Part shown: positions 1 through 5,475 of the stretch, piece by piece
How the letters are laid out: every line of letters starts with the position of its first letter
Position numbering within the stretch: position 1 is the first letter of the stretch
Assembly: GCA_041568335.1 (NCBI GenBank)
Contig: JBFFZZ010000217.1
Location: forward strand, 1-5,475
Length of the DNA: 5,475 nt
Origin: WVWW01 sp041568335
GTDB taxonomy: Bacteria > Acidobacteriota > Polarisedimenticolia > Polarisedimenticolales > Polarisedimenticolaceae
Reading direction: 5' to 3'
Translations under genes and position numbers: made by a program
Notes under the pieces: generated by a model
Told to the model about the DNA's origin: nothing
Database searches by the model: none
What the model saw: the letters and a program-made list of their open reading frames with translations, nothing else

Positions 1-1571
1 ACCTTGCCGGTGTCGAGCTCGACGTGGACGATGTCGAAGTCCTCGATGGAATCACCGTCCCAGCTACCGGAGAGGACAGTCTTCCCGTCCGGCATCACGG
101 CCAGATGTTCCAGCCCCGCGATGAATTGGGACCGGCGCTCGTCGCGCTCGATCCGATCCGACTTCACGATGGTGACAGAATCGCCGCCGTTCGCGGCGAC
201 GACGTGAATCCCGCCACCGCTCGCAAAGACGATCCGATCGGTCTCGAGCCAGACCACGCGGCCAGAAACGCTGATGTCCTCGGCCAGGGTCACCGCGGGG
301 CCCCCGGCGAGCGCGACCTTCATGAGCTTTCCGTCGCGCCCGAAGCCGAGCCACTGGCCGTCCGGCGAAAAGAACGGGCCCCAACCACCATTCGCGGCCT
401 CGATCACCCGGAGGTCGTTCGTTGCGAGCTCGCGGACCACGATGCCGCGATCGCGGACCGTCATGTATTCGAAGGCGAGGAGTCGCCCGTCGGGCGAGAT
501 CGCAATATCGGCGGAATTCTCCGGGAGGGTGACCGACCCGAGCTCGCCGACATCGATCTCGAACGCGACACGGCCGCCGGGCGCCGTCCGTTCGCCGAGC
601 CAGGCTCTCATGGCCAGCAGACCGAGGAGGAACCCCGCGAGGACGCCGACGACCGGCAGCACCGAGCCGACGCGACGAGACGGCGAAGCAACCTCGACGG
701 TTTCGAGCTCGCCGCCGGAAATCGCCTCTTCCAATTCCAACCGGGCATCCGCAACGTCATGCAGACGGCGTTTCGGATCCTTGGTCAAACACCGGCGCAG
801 AACGTGTCGAATCTGGGGGGGCGTTCCCGCCGGCAGGTCGGTCCAATCCGGATCTTTATGCAAAGTTGCGCCGACGGAATCGGGGATCGTCTCACCGACG
901 AACGGGTTGTTTCCCGTGAGCATTTGAAACAACACCACGCCGAACGACCAGATGTCGGTCCGACGGTCCACCACGCGCCCACGCGCCTGTTCGGGGCTCA
1001 TATAAGCCGCGGTCCCGAGGATCACCCCGGGAATCGTCGGGCTGCGCAGCGACGTCACCGTCGACGAATCCGGTCCGCTCGCCTCGTCCTCGGGCTCGTT
1101 CGCCTTGGCCAGGCCGAAGTCGAGCACCTTGACTTCACCGGTCGGCGTAATACGGATGGTGTCCGGTTTCAGATCGCGATGGATGACGCCCACCTGGTGG
1201 GCGGCTTCCAGTCCGGTCGCGATCGCGACGGCGACCTCGAGCGCTTCGTCCAACGCAAGCGGGCCCGCGTCGAGGCGATCCGCCAGCGTGTGGCCCTCGA
1301 CGTACTCGAGCACCAAAAACTTCTGCCCGGCCTGCTCCTCGACGCCGTAGATACCGGCGATATTGGCGTGGTTGAGCTGGGCGAGCGACTTGCCCTCGCG
1401 CTCGAAACGCGCAAGCCGGTGCGGATCGTCGGCCAGCGCGGGCGGCAGCGTCTTGATCGCGACGTTTCGATCGAGACGGGTGTCGCGCGCGAGATAGACG
1501 ACACCCATGCCGCCGCGCCCGATCTCGCGGACGACGTCGTAGTCACCGATCTTCGCCGGAACGTCGCTCAT
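1..1571 (-). CDS. Membrane-anchored Ser/Thr protein kinase with PD40/TolB-like propeller (3' end cut by window)
   Basis: Predicted Hanks-type kinase that phosphorylates Ser/Thr on protein targets, with a cytoplasmic catalytic domain and an extracytoplasmic sensor. The 523 visible residues read without a stop from an ATG at 1571 to the left edge. Motifs seen: glycine loop GRGGMGVVY (about 18-26), VAIK with Lys40, helix-C Glu59, HRDLKP with Asp133 and Lys135, DFG with Asp151, a Ser/Thr-rich activation segment (about 165-180), SPE at 192-194 and DIWSFG in the C-lobe. The catalytic-loop Asn that normally follows HRDLKPx is Thr138. A hydrophobic segment at about 304-321 (VLPVVGVLAGFLLGLLAM) is the single membrane helix. 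After it come PD40-type repeats with SPDG motifs near 359-362 and 402-405, expected in the periplasm or outside. This kinase-TM-propeller order is common in Myxococcota, Acidobacteriota and Planctomycetota. The ribosome site is weak (GGGAAG about 10 nt upstream). It is divergent from the ligase gene. Target and ligand are unknown. Confidence 0.93.
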   Translation of the reverse strand, partial: MSDVPAKIGDYDVVREIGRGGMGVVYLARDTRLDRNVAIKTLPPALADDPHRLARFEREGKSLAQLNHANIAGIYGVEEQAGQKFLVLEYVEGHTLADRLDAGPLALDEALEVAVAIATGLEAAHQVGVIHRDLKPDTIRITPTGEVKVLDFGLAKANEPEDEASGPDSSTVTSLRSPTIPGVILGTAAYMSPEQARGRVVDRRTDIWSFGVVLFQMLTGNNPFVGETIPDSVGATLHKDPDWTDLPAGTPPQIRHVLRRCLTKDPKRRLHDVADARLELEEAISGGELETVEVASPSRRVGSVLPVVGVLAGFLLGLLAMRAWLGERTAPGGRVAFEIDVGELGSVTLPENSADIAISPDGRLLAFEYMTVRDRGIVVRELATNDLRVIEAANGGWGPFFSPDGQWLGFGRDGKLMKVALAGGPAVTLAEDISVSGRVVWLETDRIVFASGGGIHVVAANGGDSVTIVKSDRIERDERRSQFIAGLEHLAVMPDGKTVLSGSWDGDSIEDFDIVHVELDTGK

Positions 1572-1603
1572 GGTCCCCGGACTTCCCGAGCATTCGTACG
1601 GCC

Positions 1604-1632
1604 ATCATAGCGGAGGGTCGGCAAGGTTCGAA
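1604..1632 (-). promoter_or_regulatory. Putative promoter for the kinase gene
   Basis: On the minus strand TATGAT (1609-1604) matches the TATAAT -10 consensus at five of six positions. Seventeen bases upstream lies TTCGAA (1632-1627), a weak -35 candidate. Transcription would start near 1597 and give a leader of about 25 nt before the ATG at 1571. This rests on motif reading only; the -35 is poor. Confidence 0.4.
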
Positions 1633-1661
1633 TCGGCGTTTCATCCCGGGCTACAATCCTC
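1627..1661 (+). promoter_or_regulatory. Putative promoter for the ATP-grasp gene
   Basis: TACAAT at 1652-1657 is a good -10 match and sits inside GGCTACAATCCTC (1649-1661), which recurs almost exactly upstream of the methyltransferase. The same palindromic TTCGAA (1627-1632) lies 19 bp upstream and may serve as a weak -35 or an operator. The predicted start of transcription near 1664 would leave a leader of only about 9 nt, consisting mostly of the ribosome binding site. Confidence 0.42.
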
Positions 1662-1668
1662 GGGGAGG
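1662..1668 (+). promoter_or_regulatory. Ribosome binding site deciding the ATP-grasp start
   Basis: GGGGAGG is a strong anti-16S match ending 4 nt before the ATG at 1673. The spacing is slightly short, but the in-frame ATG at 1721 has no comparable site and would remove the first beta strand, so 1673 is the better start. Confidence 0.7.
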
Positions 1669-1672
1669 ACCG

Positions 1673-2851
1673 ATGGCATCAGAAGCCCCTGGTTCAACCG
1701 CGGGCCAACGCGTTCTACTGATGGGCTACCGCGCCGCAGCCGGCCGGGCCCTGAAAGAGCTCGGCGTGCCCTTCGTCGTGTGGAGCGAGACCGAGCTCAA
1801 GGTCTCTCCGTCCGGCGCGAGGGTCCACACGGCACCCTTCGGGCGAACGGGGCCGGAATCGCGTCGCCGTGCCGCCGCTCTGAGCGGCATGGGTCCGTTC
1901 ACGCATGTGATCGCCGGTACGGAAAGCTCGGTCGTCGCCGCCTCGCACGCGCGTCGGGTCCTCGGCGCCCGGTTGTCCAAGCACACCACGGCGCACCGCT
2001 GCCACGACAAGCTGGCCATGAAGACCACGCTCCGCGAGCACGGCATTCCGATGGCGGACTTCGTCGACGGAAACCGAGAGTCGGACTGGAGCCGGCTCCA
2101 TGACCGGCTCGGGTCCCCGCTGGTCGTGAAGAACCGAAAAAATGCCGGCGGTTTCGGGATCGACCTGGTGCATGCCGACGAACGACCTTCGGTCCCGCTT
2201 CGTCATCGGATCGTCGAGCGCTTCGTCGACGCCCCGGAGGCCAGCGTGGAGTCGTTCGTCGTGGACGGCTCGATCGTTTTCGAGAACGTGACCGAGTACT
2301 ACCGCAAGCGACACGTCAATATCGTGCCCGCACCGCGAGAGGTCGATCGCCCGGACGGCGTCCGTCGCATCAGCCGTCAGGTCATCGAATCGCTCGAGAT
2401 CTCGTGGGGCGTGACGCACATGGAGACGTTCCTGACTCCCGCCGGCCCGCTGTTCGGTGAGATCGCGCTGCGCCCCCCCGGGGGATTCATCATGGACCTG
2501 CTCAAGCTGGCCTACGGCTTCGACGCGTGGCGCGGATTCGTTTCCGTCGAGCTCGGGTTGCCGTTCGACTTTCCGGCGGCCCCGGTGGCCTGTGCGGCCG
2601 CGGTGGTGCTCCATCCCGGCGCCGGCCGGGTCACCCGGATCGCCGGGCTCGACGCGATCCGGGACCACCCGAACGTCGTGCGAGCCAGGCTCCGGATCGC
2701 GGCTGGCGAGCGCGTGGAATCCCGCCGGAGTGTGAGCAAGAACGTCGGCCACGTGTTGTTGCGCGCGCCGGATCGCGATGCGTTACTGGCCGCCATCGAC
2801 GACGTCGAGACCACCCTCGAGATCGAGATCGAAACCGACGACCGAGGATGA
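1673..2851 (+). CDS. ATP-grasp domain ligase (carboxylate-amine / amino-acid ligase type)
   Basis: Predicted cytoplasmic enzyme of 392 residues that would activate a carboxylate as an acyl-phosphate with ATP and join it to an amine or similar nucleophile; the substrates cannot be told from sequence. The N-terminus has the pre-ATP-grasp strand VLLMGY (about 14-19). DKLAMK starts at Asp112. The ATP-binding segment around Lys153 runs into NAGGFG (157-162). An adenine-hinge-like stretch follows (VERFVDAPEASVESFVV). The metal-binding end has Glu251 (THMET) and Glu263 in GEIALRPPGG. That last motif lacks the Asn of the EINxR form and resembles the EIAPRP form of PurK/PurT-type enzymes. The C-terminal ~90 residues (GRVTRIAGL to NVGHVLLRAPDRDAL) resemble the C-terminal domain of L-amino-acid ligases and biotin-carboxylase-like proteins. 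All core ATP-grasp elements are present, so it should be active. It lies 81 bp upstream of the co-oriented methyltransferase, which suggests but does not prove a shared pathway. Confidence 0.88.
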   Translation: MASEAPGSTAGQRVLLMGYRAAAGRALKELGVPFVVWSETELKVSPSGARVHTAPFGRTGPESRRRAAALSGMGPFTHVIAGTESSVVAASHARRVLGARLSKHTTAHRCHDKLAMKTTLREHGIPMADFVDGNRESDWSRLHDRLGSPLVVKNRKNAGGFGIDLVHADERPSVPLRHRIVERFVDAPEASVESFVVDGSIVFENVTEYYRKRHVNIVPAPREVDRPDGVRRISRQVIESLEISWGVTHMETFLTPAGPLFGEIALRPPGGFIMDLLKLAYGFDAWRGFVSVELGLPFDFPAAPVACAAAVVLHPGAGRVTRIAGLDAIRDHPNVVRARLRIAAGERVESRRSVSKNVGHVLLRAPDRDALLAAIDDVETTLEIEIETDDRG

Positions 2852-2873
2852 ACCGGGAAGCGTCACCGGGTTC

Positions 2874-2886
2874 GGCTACAATTCTC
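2874..2886 (+). promoter_or_regulatory. Putative -10 element upstream of the methyltransferase
   Basis: GGCTACAATTCTC contains TACAAT at 2877-2882 and matches the element before the ATP-grasp gene at 12 of 13 positions. No convincing -35 is seen at 16-18 bp. Initiation near 2889 would give a leader of about 44 nt to the ATG at 2933. If functional, it lets the methyltransferase be expressed independently of the ligase. Confidence 0.4.
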
Positions 2887-2922
2887 TCGCAAGCCCTTGG
2901 CTCCCACGTCCACGATCAAGAC

Positions 2923-2928
2923 GGAGAG
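2923..2928 (+). promoter_or_regulatory. Ribosome binding site deciding the methyltransferase start
   Basis: GGAGAG precedes the ATG at 2933 by 4 nt (6 nt if the core is GGAG). A TTG at 2897 would extend the frame by 12 residues, but it has no purine-rich site upstream, and the extra residues are polar and unlike a family N-terminus. The ATG, giving MSNEPSPQK, is preferred. Confidence 0.65.
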
Positions 2929-2932
2929 TTCG

Positions 2933-3946
2933 ATGAGCAACGAGCCCAGTCCCCAAAAAATACTGGAGACGGGATTGGCTTTCTGGTCATCCAAAGCGCT
3001 TCTCAGCGCGATCGAGCAGGAAGTCTTCACCGCACTCGCACGCGGCCCCGAAAGGTTCGATTCCCTGAGGGGCAAGCTGGGTCTGCATCCTCGCTCCGCG
3101 CGAGACTTCCTCGATGCTCTCGTGGCCCTCGGATTCCTCGTCCGGGAGGGCGACCGATACGGGAACACTCCGGAGACGGACCTGTTCCTCGACAAGAACA
3201 AGCCTTCGTACGTGGGCGGCATGCTCGAGATGGCCAACCATCGGCTGTATCCGTTTTGGGCCCACCTGACCGAAGCGCTGCGCACGGGGCAACCCCAGAA
3301 CGAGGCCAAGACCGGCGGGCCGGGCCTGTTCGAGATCTTGTACGCCGACCCGGCCAGGCTGAAGGAATTTCTCGCGGCCATGACCGGCATCAGTCACGCG
3401 GCCAACCAGGCCATCGCGCGCAACTTCCCGTGGGACAAGTACAAGACGTTCGCCGATGTCGGCACGGCGCAGGGCGATCTCGCGGCCCAGGTAGCGCTCG
3501 CGAATCCTCACCTTCGTGGCCACGGCTTCGACCTGTCCGAAGTCGCGCCGATCTTCGAAGAGTACATCGAGCACCTGGGACTCGCGGACAGGGTGAGCTT
3601 TCTCCCCGGAGATTTCTTCAAAGACGAATTACCCGAAGTCGACGTGTTGACCATGGGGCACATCCTTCATGACTGGGACCTGCCGACGAAGAAGATGCTC
3701 ATCAAGAAGGCCTACGATGCCCTACCGGATGGAGGAGCGCTGATCGTCTACGAGGCGATCATCGATGACGATCGCTCGAAGAACGCGTTCGGCCTGCTGA
3801 TGAGTCTCAACATGCTCATCGAGACAACCGGCGGATTCGACTATACCGGCGCGGACTGCCGGAGCTGGATGGAGGAAGCGGGATTCTCGTCGACTCGAGT
3901 CGAGCATCTCGTCGGTCCGGATTCGATGGTGATCGGCGTCAAATGA
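2933..3946 (+). CDS. SAM-dependent O-methyltransferase (Methyltransf_2 family)
   Basis: Predicted cytoplasmic enzyme of 337 residues that moves a methyl group from S-adenosylmethionine to a hydroxyl of a small molecule, as in plant caffeate-type and actinobacterial polyketide O-methyltransferases. The substrate is unknown. The N-terminal ~100 residues form the winged-helix dimerisation domain (ALLSAIEQEVFTAL, then LGLHPRSARDFLDALVALGF). The Rossmann domain has the SAM loop DVGTAQGD from Asp175, a GFDL acidic end of strand 2 at Asp200, and GDFF at 226-229. MGHILHDWD starts at Met241; His246 aligns with the catalytic base of this family, followed by the usual HDW. The C-terminal MSLNMLIET and GFDYTGADCRSWMEEAGF segments are typical of the substrate-side helices. 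Length is normal and no motif is missing. It follows the ATP-grasp ligase on the same strand and precedes a GC-rich hairpin, so it may be the last gene of a two-gene unit. Confidence 0.92.
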   Translation: MSNEPSPQKILETGLAFWSSKALLSAIEQEVFTALARGPERFDSLRGKLGLHPRSARDFLDALVALGFLVREGDRYGNTPETDLFLDKNKPSYVGGMLEMANHRLYPFWAHLTEALRTGQPQNEAKTGGPGLFEILYADPARLKEFLAAMTGISHAANQAIARNFPWDKYKTFADVGTAQGDLAAQVALANPHLRGHGFDLSEVAPIFEEYIEHLGLADRVSFLPGDFFKDELPEVDVLTMGHILHDWDLPTKKMLIKKAYDALPDGGALIVYEAIIDDDRSKNAFGLLMSLNMLIETTGGFDYTGADCRSWMEEAGFSSTRVEHLVGPDSMVIGVK

Positions 3947-3954
3947 GCACGCCG

Positions 3955-3987
3955 GGCCGGCGCCGATAGCCGGCCGCGTCGTGTTTC
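3955..3987 (+). terminator. Possible intrinsic terminator after the methyltransferase
   Basis: A perfect 7-bp GC-only stem, GGCCGGC (3955-3961) with GCCGGCC (3969-3975), closes a 7-nt loop, starting 8 nt after the TGA. The tail (GCGTCGTGTTT) is only weakly T-rich, so a Rho-independent role is plausible but not certain. Confidence 0.45.
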
Positions 3988-4011
3988 CGGGTACGAGGCG
4001 GGCGGGGGCGC

Positions 4012-4017
4012 TAGAAT
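4012..4017 (+). promoter_or_regulatory. Putative -10 box of the tRNA gene
   Basis: TAGAAT, in the context GCTAGAATC, ends 10 nt before the mature tRNA 5' end, so transcription would start about 4 nt upstream of the tRNA. It resembles the two GCTACAAT boxes before the plus-strand protein genes. No clear -35 is visible. Confidence 0.45.
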
Positions 4018-4027
4018 CGGGTCGTTC

Positions 4028-4104
4028 GGGCCCATAGCTCAGTCGGTCAGAGCGGCGGACTCATAATCCGTTGGTCCCTGGTTCGAGTCCAGGTGGGCCC
4101 ACCA
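4028..4104 (+). tRNA. tRNA with CAU anticodon, probably tRNA-Ile2 (lysidine type), otherwise elongator tRNA-Met
   Basis: Full cloverleaf of 77 nt: acceptor GGGCCCA with TGGGCCC (4094-4100); D stem GCTC/GAGC (4037-4040, 4050-4053); anticodon stem GCGGA/TCCGT with one G-T pair, loop CTCATAA and anticodon CAT at 4062-4064; five-base variable loop; T stem CCTGG/CCAGG with loop TTCGAGT; A73 and an encoded CCA at 4102-4104. A CAU anticodon is shared by initiator Met, elongator Met and Ile2, whose C34 is changed to lysidine by TilS so that it reads AUA. The first acceptor pair is G-C, which argues against the initiator. The bases around the anticodon and variable loop (GACTCATAATC, TTGGTC) resemble E. 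coli tRNA-Ile2 more than elongator Met, from memory of those sequences. It is encoded alone, between the methyltransferase and a convergent gene. Confidence 0.95.
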
Positions 4105-4135
4105 ACGCAAGCTCCTCACACTCGATCACTACGAC

Positions 4136-4179
4136 GCGCCACTAGTAGGCCATCGAAAGCCCGCACCGGGCAGTGGCGC
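4136..4179. repeat. Inverted repeat with inner hairpin between convergent genes
   Basis: GCGCCACT (4136-4143) is perfectly complementary to AGTGGCGC (4172-4179). Directly inside the right arm, GCCCG (4159-4163) pairs with CGGGC (4167-4171) around a 3-nt loop. Read on the minus strand, the inner hairpin is followed by TTTCG, so it could end transcription of the propeller gene, whose stop is at 4187-4185. No strong T-run is present in either direction. The rest of the 4105-4184 gap shows no gene. Confidence 0.4.
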
Positions 4180-4184
4180 CGACG

Positions 4185-5475
4185 TCAGCGGTCACAGGAA
4201 AAGCCGAGGTCCTGTGCGAAGGGGCAACTCGGGTCGTCTATTTCCGGGCGCTCGATCAGCCCGCTGTCGATCCCGTAGGAGCCGGCCGCCCCGCTGCCGT
4301 CGGTCCCCACGATCACGAAGAAGAACGATCCGGGCCCCGGATCGAACCCGCCCCACGTGCCGCTCGTCCCGATGCCGCAGAGCTGGTCGGACCAGCCGTA
4401 CGTCGAGACGTTCTCCAGCGCTCCGAACACGACGTTGTGATCCGAAGCCCCGCAGGCGGGCCGGTAGCCGAGCGTGATCTCGCCCGTGGACGGATCGAAC
4501 GCTTGCACCTCGACGTCGCGCACCTCGCCCGGCGTCGTCTCACGCACGATCGCCACGTCCCAGGGGGGCAGGCTCGTCGCGATCGGTGACGGCGTCACCA
4601 CCGTGTCGGTCGTGGTGTCGATCACGTGGATCCCGAACGGCATGCTGAACGGATCGGGAAAGAACAGCTGCGAGGTCGCCGCGTCGAACGCCAGCGTCTC
4701 GATGAACCCGAACGTCAACATGATCTCGAACCCCTGGCCCCCGGCACGGGAGAACGGGAACAGGTGCGACGATGCCACGATGTCGGTGTGGGACAGCGCG
4801 TAGCCCGCGTCGGAGGAGGTCATGACGAACCCGCCCACGTCGGCGCTGACCTCTTCCTCGGAGAGGATGAACCCCAGCGAGACGAGCCTGTCGAGATCGA
4901 TCTCCTCGATGCCCCCGGACGTGTCCAGCCGCGGCCCGGGCGTGCTGACGAACAGCCTCCGCGCGCGCACGTCCACGTGCATCCGGAAGCTGGGGATCGT
5001 CCCGCGTAGGGCGATGCCCTGCACGCCCGGAGTGACGGGGTCCGTATCGATCAACGTGTCCGTGTCCAGGTCCACGATCGCCAGCACGGAGGGGCGCACG
5101 CCGTTGTTCGTCATCCGGTCGACACGCTGGAGCTGCACGAACAGCCGCGAGCCGTCGCGCGCCATCATCGACATCTCCGGCAGCCCGTCGGCGTCGGAAA
5201 AACCGGACAGGTCGATCGTTCCACGCGGTGCTCCGTTGCGCGGATCGAGGATGGTCAGTTCGGTACTGTCGTAGAGCGTGACGTAAGCGCGGTCCGGGGA
5301 CACGACAAGGATGTCTTCGGGGAAGGTCCCGGCGCCCAAGTTCAACGTACGGACCGTGTCCCACATTTCCGGGTCGATCACTTGGATCTCGTGCTGCAAG
5401 GGGTTGATGACGTAGAGGCGATCGTAGAAATAACGCACGCGCGCCTGGATGCCGATGACCTCGAGTCCCTGCGAA
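4185..5475 (-). CDS. YncE-like beta-propeller protein with Cys-containing C-terminal module (5' end cut by window)
   Basis: The 429 visible residues read from the right edge to a TGA at 4187-4185. The first start codon in the window, a GTG at 5438, has no ribosome site, and the frame stays open with propeller-like sequence upstream of it, so the true start and any signal peptide lie beyond the window. About 300 residues consist of repeated blade-like strands: INPLQHEIQVIDPE, LTILDPRNGAPRGTIDL, LAIVDLDTDTLIDTDP, IHVIDTTTDTVVTP, each followed by turns such as SPDRAYV or ARDGSRLFV. This is the pattern of YncE/NHL-type seven-blade propellers. The last ~115 residues form a separate module (VEVQAFDPSTGEITLGY, PACGASDHN, QLCGIGTSG, FFFVIVGTDG, GSYGIDSG, ERPEIDDPSCPF) with four cysteines that could form disulfides outside the cytoplasm. 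I recall similar tails on other predicted secreted proteins of high-GC environmental bacteria. Role unknown; export and a binding or structural function are inferred. It converges on the tRNA gene. Confidence 0.85.
   Translation of the reverse strand, partial: SQGLEVIGIQARVRYFYDRLYVINPLQHEIQVIDPEMWDTVRTLNLGAGTFPEDILVVSPDRAYVTLYDSTELTILDPRNGAPRGTIDLSGFSDADGLPEMSMMARDGSRLFVQLQRVDRMTNNGVRPSVLAIVDLDTDTLIDTDPVTPGVQGIALRGTIPSFRMHVDVRARRLFVSTPGPRLDTSGGIEEIDLDRLVSLGFILSEEEVSADVGGFVMTSSDAGYALSHTDIVASSHLFPFSRAGGQGFEIMLTFGFIETLAFDAATSQLFFPDPFSMPFGIHVIDTTTDTVVTPSPIATSLPPWDVAIVRETTPGEVRDVEVQAFDPSTGEITLGYRPACGASDHNVVFGALENVSTYGWSDQLCGIGTSGTWGGFDPGPGSFFFVIVGTDGSGAAGSYGIDSGLIERPEIDDPSCPFAQDLGFSCDR

Noticed and set aside
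24..1610. Long 528-residue plus-strand open frame opposite the kinase
   Set aside because: It is the antisense of a well-supported kinase reading frame. Its product is Arg/Asp/His-rich, shows no recognisable domain, and is explained by the third-position GC bias of the real gene.
1715..2752. 345-residue minus-strand open frame opposite the ATP-grasp gene
   Set aside because: Low-complexity charged product with no motif, lying wholly inside a gene with intact catalytic motifs; a high-GC shadow.
2897..2932. Upstream TTG start extending the methyltransferase by 12 residues
   Set aside because: There is no ribosome site before it, whereas the ATG at 2933 has GGAGAG. It lies 14 nt after the TACAAT box, so a near-leaderless start cannot be fully excluded.
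2527..3672. 381-residue plus-strand frame spanning the end of the ligase and most of the methyltransferase
   Set aside because: It overlaps two real genes out of frame, and its product is Arg/Gly/Pro-rich without domain signals.
4028..4184. tRNA 3' end as an attachment site for an integrated element
   Set aside because: No integrase, no direct repeat of the tRNA end and no change in base composition are seen in the window.
5436..5438. GTG at 5438 as the true start of the propeller protein
   Set aside because: The frame stays open to the window edge with fitting hydrophobic strand sequence upstream, no ribosome site is seen, and no signal peptide follows the GTG.

Overview
This is a high-GC bacterial window from a Gram-negative-looking, kinase-rich lineage. 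A membrane-anchored Hanks-type Ser/Thr kinase with an extracytoplasmic propeller, a large YncE-like propeller protein and a plant/actinobacterial-style O-methyltransferase together suggest Myxococcota or another former deltaproteobacterial group, or Acidobacteriota or Planctomycetota. That placement is inference; nothing in the window fixes the taxon. I see no insertion sequence, integrase, CRISPR array or phage gene.

Layout from left to right. (1) Bases 1-1571, minus strand: the N-terminal 523 residues of a Ser/Thr protein kinase with one transmembrane helix and a PD40/TolB-like propeller; the C-terminus is cut off by the window. (2) Bases 1572-1672: a 101-bp divergent intergenic region with a -10-like box facing each way around a central TTCGAA. 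(3) Bases 1673-2851, plus: a stand-alone ATP-grasp ligase of the carboxylate-amine/amino-acid ligase type. (4) Bases 2933-3946, plus: a SAM-dependent O-methyltransferase (Methyltransf_2 fold), 81 bp downstream of the ligase and followed by a GC-rich hairpin. (5) Bases 4028-4104, plus: a complete tRNA with a CAU anticodon and encoded CCA, more like tRNA-Ile2 than elongator tRNA-Met. (6) Bases 4105-4184: a convergent gap with an inverted repeat. (7) Bases 4185-5475, minus: the C-terminal 429 residues of a probably exported beta-propeller protein with a Cys-containing tail; its start lies off the right edge.

The ligase and methyltransferase are adjacent and co-oriented and could serve one small-molecule pathway, but a nearly identical promoter-like 13-mer precedes each, so they may be transcribed separately. 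The kinase is divergent from them and could be co-regulated through the shared intergenic region. The tRNA and the propeller gene look unrelated to the rest.

I found no clear, wholly new multi-gene system. The most notable points are a kinase whose catalytic-loop Asn is replaced by Thr although its other catalytic motifs are intact, the duplicated promoter-like element, and the uncharacterised ligase/methyltransferase pair.
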